A stretch of 64,000 bases of DNA from Hysterangium stoloniferum (taxonomy: Eukaryota > Basidiomycota > Agaricomycetes > Hysterangiales > Hysterangiaceae): positions 434,001 through 498,000 of the forward strand of contig WHVD01000044.1 of assembly GCA_015178975.1 (NCBI GenBank), written 5' to 3'. Shown here in pieces: positions 42,920 through 53,275 of this stretch. The notes beneath the pieces are model-generated. The model did not search any database. It was not told the origin of the DNA and saw only the letters and a program-made list of their open reading frames with translations. The position numbers were made by a program, and so were the translations under genes. How positions within the stretch are numbered: position 1 is the stretch's first letter; each line of letters starts with the position of its first letter.

Positions 42920-43045
42920 TCTTAGGTTGTTACGCTTCGGAACATGGCAGGAAAGAGGTGCATGCAGTAGAAGCCGCTGAGGACAGCCATATTTAGTGCT
43001 GAACATAAACAAAGGTCATTAGTATCGAAGTCAACGAGTCCCACG
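42920..43045. repeat. Low-copy repeat copy 2
   Basis: Partner of 41975-42105, same orientation, about 940 bp away. It ends about 120 bp before the RPO41 start codon. Confidence 0.55.
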
Positions 43046-43162
43046 CCAGTCTTCGTAAAGGGGGCAACTCGTTAAGATGTGGTCGCGCGTTTGGAGGGTG
43101 CATATCCACGGGGCATGCAGTGGGTCACGTGACATCCTTGAATTTTTTACTTTGAATCTAAA

Positions 43163-46100
43163 ATGCTCAATTTCTTCTGCAAAAGATGCGCACGGTGCTG
43201 CAATTCGACTGCACTGCCATCGTCTTCAAGCCTGGTATGCCGCACCTCAGTTCTGCGATCCCATCGCACGTATTCTTCTGCTACAAAAAGGGCTCAAGCA
43301 CCAGCCACGGCTACAGCTTCCCAAATCTCACCTATACATGATTTTCAACCTCAGTATGCACCTACACAGGACGCATTCCCTACGCGGCCAGGGACCATAA
43401 CCAATTTTCTACGAAAGCGTGCCCAAGAACCTCTCACACTAATACCACCTCCCCTTCCCGACGATGTTCAATCAACACCTATTAATGACTACTACTTCCC
43501 AGACACCGATTCCCAGGATCTTCTAGCAGTCATGGACACCTGTCTAAACGACTGTTATGACGTTCCCCGTGCTAGAGATATCTTTGAATTAACTCGGAAA
43601 CAGCAATGCCTCCACTCCCTATTAAAGACGCCTATCTTCAATAAATTCCTCATATCATATGGTACAATGGCTGCGAGACATGAGCAACATAGGAAAGAAT
43701 GGTTGCATGAAGCTTGGCTGCTCTTCAACCGTATGCAGAACGGTGAAGAGAGCGCGGTACCCAATGCAGAGACATATGTTCTTATGACTCTATTATGGAA
43801 ACGGTAAGCACGTCATTAATCGTGTGTTGTTATTCCTCGTGCACATTTAAATAAACGCATACAGCCACGAGCAAGAGTCGAAAGACGTCTCGCCACGATT
43901 TCCGGAAGATGCCGTCCGCATGGTTTTAAATCGCGGCATTCCTCTACCTTCCTTAATCCCTCATTGCTCGTTAGTCGCTGAAGACGAGCAGGAGCAGGAA
44001 GAACTAGTGCGACTAATCTCACGGACTGTAGCTTCTATGGGCCTTCCGCTCCTTGTTCAAGAGCTTACTCAAGTTGTAAGCGAAATCGGTGTAACCCAGA
44101 CCCGCGATCACCTGGAGGGAGTACCTGCAGTCAAACCCGTCGTTCGGCTTAGGGTGAGTATTGGTTGATTAATCGGTAGAGAGAAATCGGACTATTACTC
44201 TATGTTACCCACAGCGTCGCGAGGCTGTTGAAAATGAAATAGTGATTGAAGACGATGGATCGTACACAGAGGTCAAACCTTCCGGCGATGGTAAACAGGA
44301 GGTTTTGGAAATCCCATACAATATCTGGCGACTGCGCGACAGCCTCAAAAATATCGGTACAACCCATAAAACCCTTGGTGATGATCTTCGAGCTCGCCAG
44401 CAGCTCATGGAACAATCTGTATATGATGTTGCTGTGGACCGTCTCAAACATGAGCACCAACTCCTAGAAAAGATCAAAACATCGAACCTGGGTACTAAGT
44501 CACTGCGTGCGCTTATGTGGGATTGGCATCAAAAGCTTGTTAAACGACTACAAGATGATATCACTGTTCTCGTTCAAGAGGAAGCTGCAACTCGTGCGTC
44601 ATGCAAAGAATACTGGACTGCTGACTGTTCTTAACCAGTGTTTATAGCCCCCGATGCCTCAAATCGGTCATTGCAAAACCTTCGCTTGGGATCCTTTGTC
44701 TCCCTCTTGGGTCCAGAAAAGCTGTCGTTGATAGCCATTCTGGAAATCATGAACCTTCAAGGCGCAGGCGGGATCGAAGACGGCATGAAGATCACACGGG
44801 CCCTGGTTTCCGTGGGTCGAGCAGTCGAGGACGAATACAAAGCTGAAACCTCTCGCCGTTACGGTATTCCCTTACGCTCATACACTCCAGGCATCGTACC
44901 TCGGGCGTCTTCATACTTCTCCCCAACAGGTTATGAGGTATTGCATGCACGACGGATAGCCGCACGACAGGAACTCGAGACGGCGGAGTCTCTCAGGGCG
45001 CCATGGTCCCACCAGGTTCGTCTGAAGGTCGGAAGTTTCTTAGTTGACTGCTTGATGGACGTGGCGACTGTGACACGACACGCACGCGATCGCACCACAG
45101 GTGAATTGAGGTGAGCGGCTATATTTTTTTCTCTTTAATGGAACCCAGTGTTGATGGTCTGGTAGATCGGAGGAGCAGCCGGCATTTGCACATGCTATTG
45201 AGTACTTCCGTGGCCAGAGGCTCGGAATAATCAAGCTTAATCCTGCCGTCGCAAATCGAATGTCACGAGATGGAGTCATTGAAACTATCCATCCCCGTCA
45301 ATTACCTATGATCATCAAACCGCGAGCGTGGCTAGGGGTGGACGATGGTGGATATCTGACAAGTCGCAGTAAGCCTTCTGGTTTCTATCTTTTCTTCACA
45401 GATTCGCACTGATTTCGGTAGCCTCGTTAATGCGGTATAAGGATTCGGTTGAACAGCTTGTATACTTGCAGGAAGCCGCTGTACAGGGAAAACTGGAATA
45501 TATCTGCGCAGGACTCGATGTTCTGTCGTCTACACCGTGGCAAATCAACGAAGATATATTTAAGGTTGTCGTTGAAGTGTGGAATTCTGGTGTTAGATTT
45601 GGCAAGATCCCGCCTTTGGTATATGAGGAACCCGAGCCGACTATGCCGCTCGATGTGGACAAGAATCCTGTCGCTAAGTCCATGTATAATTTGAGGAGGA
45701 AGGAGTGGACGAATAATAAGGCGAATTGTCATTCGGACCGGTGTAGTATTAATTACAAGCTTGAGATAGCTCGTGCCGTACGTGTCGAGTTTAGTTTTAT
45801 TGTCATTGACCCAAGACTAACATCGTAACTTCTCATTTAGTTCCTCGGCGAGATATTTTACTTTCCACACAATCTCGACTTCCGTGGTCGTGCCTATCCT
45901 GTGCCACCCCATTTCAATCATATGGGTGACGATTTAAGTCGAGGGCTGCTTAAGTTTGGCGATGCGAGACCCCTAGGCGAATCTGGCCTGCGTTGGCTGA
46001 AGATCCATCTATCCAACTTATATGGCTTCGATAAAGCTAGCTTTTCGGAGCGGGTGGAGTTCACAATGGCGCATTTAGATGACGTTTATGACTCTGCCAT

Positions 46101-47891
46101 GAATCCCTTGACTGTACGATTAACTTGCTGAGCACTTCATTATATGGTATTGACACGTGATCTAATTTAGGGCCGTCAATGGTGGCGAAAGGCCGATGAT
46201 CCCTGGCAATGTCTTGCAGCATGCATTGAACTGCGCAATGCATTAGAATCGCCCGATCCTCTCAAGTATGAATCTACCCTTCCAGTGCATCAGGATGGAA
46301 CCTGTAATGGGCTGCAGCATTACGCTGCGCTTGGTGGTGACCGCCAGGGAGCCGCACAGGTTAATCTTGATGTAACGGATCGCCCTTCGGATGTCTACAC
46401 GTTTGTCGCAAACATGTTGGACGCAAGTATCGCGAAAGATGTTGAAAACGGCGTTGAGGAGGCAAAGTTAATACAAGGGAAAATCACACGTAAGGTGGTG
46501 AAACAAACTGTACGTTTCTACTCGTTTTGGGTGTAGTGCCCTAGTCTGACTGTGCCGATTGATATAGGTCATGACGACTGTATACGGTGTGACATACATT
46601 GGCGCACGAGAACAAATCGAAAGACAGTTGCGAGAAAAGCCAGATATTCCCCCCGAAATGCGTTTCAAGATTTCGGCCTACGTCGCAAAACAAGTATGGT
46701 TTTCGTCTTCATAATTCGATTGCCGTATTCTTACTATCGACTGGTCGCCAGACACTTGCGGCTATCGGAGATCTTTTCAACGGTGCAAAGGCAATCCAGA
46801 CATGGTTCACCCTGACAGCGAAGCTTATTGCCAGGTCGATACCAGGCGATCGGGTTGAGGCCGCGCAGACCTTTGGCTCGACCAATTTCGCCCGTGCTGG
46901 AAGGTTGTCGACAAAAGATTTAGCGTCCAATCGTGTAGCAAAGGAGCAAATGACGAGTGTCATTTGGACCACAGCTTTAGGCCTGCCAATTGTCCAACCT
47001 TACCGGAAAACTAAACGCAGACAGGTCAGTATATTCATTTCAGCAAAGAGGCGTAGCCATAGATTAATGCGTGTTTGATAAAGGTTATGACCAAAATGCA
47101 GTCGGTTTACATATCCGACCCTAATGCTCCCACGGAAGGTTCGTGCTTGTTTTCTGGCTGATACGATTAGCTGATATGATCACTATTTGCATTCTTAGTA
47201 AACGCCCTAAAGCAATCCTCTGCTTTCCCCCCAAATTTTGTGCATAGTCTGGATGCTACGCACATGATGTTGACTGCTTTGGAATGCCGAGTAAGCATTT
47301 TGGATTGTATTTTGCTCTTTAACATTCGAATAATTCCCCTTGAAGTCTCAAGATATTACATTCGCGGCTGTGCATGACTCTTATTGGACACATGCGTCGA
47401 CCGTTGATGCAATGTCTCAACGTATTCGAAGCACATTTATTGAATTGCACTCCAGTGACGTGTTAGAGCGTCTAGAGAGCGAGGTATGTCTCAATAGATA
47501 GATAGGCAAGTCTGACTTTACACATTTTTACTGTTTTCAGTTCCGAGAACGGTATGCAGACCACAAATTCCCTCTGAAGGCATTATTTTCGGGCAAGTTG
47601 CTCAAAACGCTTCGTAATGCTGGCTGTGACATCGTCCTACCAAAACATATTGAGCAAGAAGCCCGTAGTCAAATCGCAGCTGATAAAAAGCAGCAAAATG
47701 ACGATGTCGACGACTCGGAACTGAATGAAAATGAAGAGGAAGACGCGGATGACGATCCTCCACCTTATTCCCTCGGCAAATCACAGACGAACGTGCGATT
47801 TGTTAATGTGGTTGACCTCTTTCCACCCCTGCCAAGGAAAGGCGACTTCGAAGTTCGTACCGTTAAGGACAGTCTGTACTTCTTCTCCTAA
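43163..47891 (+). CDS. RPO41: Mitochondrial DNA-directed RNA polymerase
   Basis: A single-subunit T7-type polymerase that transcribes mitochondrial DNA and primes its replication. The ATG at 43163 gives an Arg/Ser-rich presequence ([20 protein letters not shown]). The N-terminal extension has PPR-like helices ([20 protein letters not shown]). The polymerase domain has [20 protein letters not shown], then [20 protein letters not shown]. Motif A is [18 protein letters not shown] with catalytic Asp (near 46290-46345). Motif B is [21 protein letters not shown] with the Lys and Tyr that contact the nucleotide. Motif C is [13 protein letters not shown] with the second Asp (near 47365-47400). It ends KDSLYFFS at TAA (47889-47891). 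A TAA at 44632-44634 falls inside a 48-bp intron (GTGCGT...AACCAG; 44597-44637), and splicing gives [14 protein letters not shown]. About 14 introns and roughly 1,300 residues, as expected. An acidic insertion ([16 protein letters not shown]) lies near the C-terminus. Confidence 0.95.
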
Positions 47892-48785
47892 CCGCATCTC
47901 CCTGGGGATCGCTCTTCGTCCCTTTGACATGCAATCAGTGTAGCACCCTTTCATTTCTTATACTATATTTTGCATTATAGCATATCATCTAGTCAGCGTC
48001 TGGCCAATCACTGTAGAGCATAGATTCACATATTTTCGTTCCTCTTTTTGCAGTGGATTTGGATGAAATCAAACCCTTGTGATAGGTCTTCAATACCAGG
48101 TTCATATTAGCACGTGTCCCGCTCTTGTCTACAATAATTTGACAGAGTGACACCGCAACATGGAAAGAGTGGTCGCTAGAACATTAGGCTCATGCGTCGG
48201 GAGACTCTTTTGATGCGCCGTTAGGCGCGTCGTCATGAGATGCTTTGCTAGTGATCGCCCTGCAGCAGGTAAGGCGGCGGGCGGTGGGCCCTCCTATTAC
48301 ACTACATCCATAAAAAATTATTTTAGGCGCTGAGAAGATGTACCTTATTCTGGGATGCTCCAGTTGTTCCCCAACGAGAGCCGTCCAGGTTAAAAGCAAA
48401 CCGCACTGATAGTATACCTACTCCGTGTCGTATTGGTCGGCGGCTCCTCACCGTTCTCACAACGCGCCGCAATACGTATATGTCGGTATTGCCACTTGGC
48501 AGTACTGACCAATACCGCTCTTTTCATGTTCTCGATGAATCACCAGATGACTATCCGTGTAGAATTTTTTTGATACACTCTTATGCGTATTTTACCTACT
48601 GCTTGCCGTCCTTGTGTCCCCGCCTTCTAGTATATGTTGCGGGTCCGGTTCTGTATATTTTTTGACTCCCAAATGAATGACTCTTTCATCCTAGGGTATA
48701 AAAAGGCACTTTGAAGCTCTAGGATCCATTAGAGATCTACAATTCAGTCTCTTTTTAACTTGTTGCTTCTAACCAGTTCATAAAC
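47892..48785. other. Intergenic region with LysM promoter
   Basis: No gene was seen. It carries the RPO41 3' flank and the promoter of the LysM gene. TCGGTATTGCCACTTGGCAG and TGACCAATACCG near 48480-48515 hint at short inverted sequences of unknown meaning. Confidence 0.4.
48697..48703 (+). promoter_or_regulatory. TATA box of the LysM gene
   Basis: TATAAAA, 83-89 bp before the ATG at 48786 and followed by a pyrimidine-rich leader (CTCTTTTTAACTTGTTGCTT). The spacing fits a strong, inducible fungal promoter, as is usual for secreted-protein genes. Confidence 0.65.
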
Positions 48786-49453
48786 ATGATATTTGCTACT
48801 ACTTTCGTGGCTCTCCTCAGCGCCGTCAGTTGTGAGTGGTGTATGCACCTCTCAAGTAGGCTACTGACCTTTGCCATCCTAGTCGTTGTCACTCGATCCA
48901 CGGGAGCTATCTATGCCAGGGCTGTCGACCCAGCAGGTCCCAATTGTTCACGCAATTACACTGTGCAGTCTGGGGATATTTGCAATTCTATTTCGGCCGC
49001 TCAGAATGTCTCCACGCAAGTCTCACAGCAGCATTCATGTGCTTGCAAGTGTTAATGATATTTTTTTCTTTGTAGGTTCCAGCTTGCGCAAGTGAACACC
49101 GGGGTCATCGACGCCAATTGCGCAAACCTCTTTGCAGGCGAGGTAAGACCTTTGCCGCCAATAATGACCACATTTTAGAGCCTGATTAAATTGTAGCATC
49201 TTTGCCTTGGCGCTGTGGGACATGATTGTACTACGGTTGCTGTGGTTCAACCTGGCGACACTTGCATCGCCATTTCCGTGAGCGCCGGCATTGCCTTGTC
49301 TTTACTTCTCCAGAACAACCCCAATGTTGATTCCAATTGTGACAACCTCCTTGTTGGAGAGGCACGTTTTCTTGACTCTCATTATTTCGACGACTGATTT
49401 GTTTCAACCATACTCTTCTGCAGGTTTTATGTACTGCCAACCAGACCATCTGA
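48786..49453 (+). CDS. Secreted two-LysM-domain protein
   Basis: A small LysM protein that likely binds chitin outside the cell. In fungi such proteins protect hyphae or sequester chitin fragments from plant or bacterial partners. The ATG at 48786 gives a signal peptide MIFATTFVALLSAVS, joined by an intron (TT|GTGAGT...CCTAG, about 48832-48880) to FVVTRSTGAIYARAVDPAGP. LysM 1 is NYTVQSGDICNSISAAQNVS, continuing TFQLAQVNTGVIDANCANLF then AGEHLCLG. LysM 2 is VVQPGDTCIAISVSAGI, NNPNVDSNCDNLLVGEVLC, ending TANQTI at TGA. The Cys pairs flanking each domain fit fungal LysM effectors. Two of four introns need GC donors (AC|GCAAGT at about 49015 and GAG|GCACGT at about 49361) to keep the frame. The product is about 125 residues with no membrane anchor and no other domain. 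Confidence 0.82.
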
Positions 49454-52400
49454 AAGAGTGCCGTGGCTTCTTTTTATCTATCTATGCGTCCCAATCAAGA
49501 GACAGGGTAGCACCTGGTCTGAGAATTCAATGAAGCCTTGTTCGATTTGTTTAAATTAATAACTCAATATACTCACAAGTGTCATGTCCATCTCCTATCA
49601 AACTAATCTTGATATGTTATCGACCGACCCTTTTCATTTTGAAACTGTAAACCATTGCAAACAGTAGTCCAAAACGTATTTACAGATTGAATTGTCTTAC
49701 GGGAAACTTAATAAAAGGTTCGCCGTCAGATGATAGTCCCCTGTGTCTAATTGGTCGACCAAAACACTCAGATTGTACTCCGGTTTTTGTAAGCCTGGCG
49801 ACCCAGACTTAAACCTCGGTCACGCGACATAGTTAGCTAGCTACCGTTTTCACTGTTACCGTAATCACTGTATCGTACTCGCTGCGCTCGAGAAATATAC
49901 GCACATCTGGACCGACGCAAATACCAGGCTGCATTGACTGGATTGACAGCAGCCTTTTAGCTTTGTTTTAAAGAGACAGTTGGCGATAATTTTCAAACAC
50001 ACTATACCCCATAAATTTTATCAAATGTAGTGCAGATTCCAAATTATTCTTTGTTATGTTATGGGTAGACTTGCCCTTGGAAGACGTTGTCTCGACCGTA
50101 TTTGATAGAACAACGTCAAGCCGCCTGATTCCTGGTACTATGTGTGATGAGAACTACGGTGGTTCCGAGTACATATGTCTCGAAGGATCAAAATCTGCCT
50201 CCGATGCACAATTACGTTTCGCCCTGACAAAATATGCGACATCCCGCCCCCATCTGCGATTTTAAACCCAGAATTTTGCAGACACGTGTAATTATTGCCA
50301 AGGCTCTTTTGATCCGCGTGAGCATAAAACTTGATCAGCAGTTGTTAGTGTCACCTATTATTGTAAACGCCTCTTAGACTTTAGTGGGGACTTGATTCAT
50401 TTGGGTTATATCTCCATGATTATGTAGAGGCTCGTTGCGACTTAAGAGCAATTGATTTACCTCATTTCCGCAGGGAGAAGCATAGAGCTGTTATGATACC
50501 AGGCAGGTCCTAATAGACGCAAATAAAAATAAAAATAAAAAGATTCGGTCGTAGGTACCGTATCATCGAGCGTAATTGGCTGCCTGACTGTATATATAAA
50601 ACTCATAGAGTCTAAACAGAAGTACTACAAATAAGATCAAGGATCTTTTCAGCGAGAACATTCTTCTATTTTGGGGCAAATCTAGAATTTTACAATTGGT
50701 AACTCGAGACAGGGGTAAGTAAACGTCAGCATGGTTATGCGAGCAAAATGTGCCAGTAAAGCAATTAGAAGGATGATACTGAGGCGACGACTTTTCCATT
50801 TCAAATTGAAAGCTTATCGATCGGATTGTGTATTAATGTCCAACTCGAAATGCCTTGACTCGGGTATTTCCCCTTGAGAGAGTCATTACCCCACTATTTC
50901 AAAGGTTTAATCAAGGTTTTTAGTAAATATTAGTATATTAACCCAGAAGTCGAGACTTGAGAGACGCGTGAATCCCTGACACTGGGATTCAGGCCTGGTC
51001 CTACGGATTGAGTCAACCAGCATATTAATTACTACCTTGATAGTGATTAGCTATCATTAAATAACCATCTTGAAACTAGTAGATATTTTGCGTTATATCC
51101 ACCCTTAAAGGAACACCGGAGCTCTTTTAAGAGATGAGATGAGATAACTAACAGTGTGACTCTCTCGGCCTGGAAATATCGATCTTTCGCTCTTTCTATG
51201 TGCCTGTTGGTCAGATCCCCCCTGGGCCTTGGGAATAATCGGGAGGCTGTATTACTCATACGTGTGAAAGTATCAGCACACTCCGAAATAACTGAAGTGC
51301 TTTTGAAGACATTGTGGGATAATGCTCCGCAAAATTTCTAAATATCCAAGTTTCCTTATGGGGGCGGACGTCAATTTGCCTGAGCTTAAGAGAAGAAGCA
51401 TGTATATGTCTTTGCCTTCCTATATTATGATCGATACCGTGTATGAAGAAAATGGTGAACACTCTCATCATGGAGAAGCAAGTTAAAAGGACCCAGAAGC
51501 ATTGTTGGGTGTCGTTCGTATGCCAGGCGACGATTACTGCTCTGCGTCTTTAGTTTATTAGTAGGCTCGAGAATATCTGTATTGTTTTACTTATCATACA
51601 CATGATAGGTCACAAGTACCCTGGTAATCCAGGTACAACATAAACAAGGGACAAGCCATTTTCGGGTCGTGTCACATCGATAATAATGTATATTGGCCGA
51701 CTGACACAGTTGATATTGGCTATCCACACTCCCGAATCGCCCTTAAAACAGAACCAGTCTAGGGGAAAGCACTACCGAGCACTCCTAGATGGCCCTGGAC
51801 GACTGACATTCCCGCTTTCATGAGTAGGCCAGGTGTTTGATACCCATCACTGGAAGGCGTTTGGGAACTAAACAATACAGATATTCTTGGGCTGCCACTA
51901 ATATATTACATAAATACACAGAATAATTACCCGACATAACGAACTGTACTTAGCAACCTGTCCAAGGCCTTTATCTTGTTTCCCCGGGTGTCATAACCTT
52001 CTCAAACACCTGATGATGACAGTTGATGGCTCTCTGTAAGCCACTAATTCTAAATGTCCTTGGGAGGAGCATCTCCGTTTGGACCAGGCACCGAAAGCTA
52101 AGTCCCGGATATCAGTTCGCGCTGATCACACCGAAGATGTCGCGAAAATATGCCGTTCGATGTGCGTATTTTCGATAGGATTTGTCGAAGGATTTAATGG
52201 TTGGATGCATTTTTTAGATATCGAGTTTTCAATGATATGAGCGTTGCCGAGCGGGATATATAAGACTCATACATCAGGAAAGTGGGAAGATCAGTAAGTA
52301 TGCCGTCTATATTGTCTAGAGCCATCTAGCTAGCTCGGCTAGACACGGCTAGACACACTACTTTCGCGAGATCCCTATTTACTAGTCGGTATAAAAGATT

Positions 52401-53275
52401 ACTATGGATCTAGGGAGTCTAGCGAGTCTACATAATGGGTGTAGACATTCCCAAATCCCTGATGTAGCATGCGCAAAACAGGCTGACAGCCACAAGAAGG
52501 ATTATATGTATACCAAGAATTGTGAGATGACCGGATCTACGTTCCCACAGACCTCTCATGCTTATGGCCCACGCTGTGCCTCAAGTAATTAGTACATTAA
52601 TCTACAATGCAGTTTTCATTCTCATGTGAAACATGCCATGGAAATATGAGAGCAGCGTTGGCGCAACACCCGCTATAGCCACCCACGATTTGCCTGAGTA
52701 TATATTAATACATTATATATATTCTGTTCATCAGGAACTTCAGGCATGCCTGACTAGCCAAGTTGTCGAACCGAGGGGACCTGGCAAGCGACGGCTAGAT
52801 CTCTCCTACATGTCAAATGAGAGGGGTTGATTCGGATCACATTTTTGGAAGTCTGACAGAATCTGACACGCATCTTCGGTCTTAGCCATCAGCATCTACT
52901 GTTTAGGGTATACATACATCATCAATAGGTACATGGGTTTAAACCGAAGCCATGAACCGTCAATCAACAAAACCCTCGTAATTAATATTGTCGGGAGTTC
53001 GACATTGCTACAAGTCCCCTACGCGGATAGCGTCCCTATGAAATAATTTAGTTTGTAATCAACAAAACATTTTCTAGAATGTAAATGATGATGATGGGCG
53101 AGAAGCAGCCAATAACTCAGCAAAAGAAGGGACACGAGGGTCGTGGAGGTGAGCCGAACCAATAAATGTCCTAGAAAATGTTTTTTTTTCCACACAAAAC
53201 CCAAGTTGGAGAAAGTAATGCAAAATTCAGCAATGTCGCACTGTAATTCTTGAACCGTAAGCCTCCAATCCGCCG
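49454..53275. other. 3.8-kb region without a recognised gene
   Basis: Open frames are all under 90 codons and unlike any family I know. Notable items are the dispersed repeat at 49864-49958, an AAATA microsatellite (about 50522-50542), GGCTAGACACGGCTAGACAC direct repeats near 52339-52358, and an inverted pair AAAACATTTTCTAG / CTAGAAAATGTTTT (about 53063 and 53170) just past the 3' end of the mucin-like gene. Confidence 0.4.
49864..49958. repeat. Dispersed repeat, copy 2
   Basis: Same orientation as 36566-36665, with landmarks TATCGTACTCGCTGCGCTCG, CATCTGGACCGACGC, AGGCTGCATTGA, and GACAGCAGCCTTTT. The two copies differ by substitutions and a small insertion, so they are not recent. Confidence 0.6.

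Larger units (their letters stand above)
41471..43162. other. Gene-poor region upstream of RPO41
   Basis: No intact gene. It contains a pair of similar segments: 41975-42105 and 42920-43045. Both contain the minus-strand reading of type DLDFCLVLN...HLLP or NDLCLCSALN...HLFP. The RPO41 promoter should lie in the last few hundred bases. Confidence 0.4.

Noticed and set aside
43077..43400. 107-codon frame overlapping the RPO41 start
   Set aside because: Different frame from the RPO41 presequence and no recognisable content.
44632..44634. In-frame TAA inside RPO41
   Set aside because: It lies within a GT-AG intron (GTGCGT...AACCAG) with a branch-like TGCTGACTG. Splicing restores a conserved polymerase sequence, so it is not a nonsense mutation.
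53060..53185. AAAACATTTTCTAG inverted pair as a transposon end
   Set aside because: Arms are only about 14 bp and 100 bp apart, with no target duplication. It may simply be part of the 3' untranslated region.
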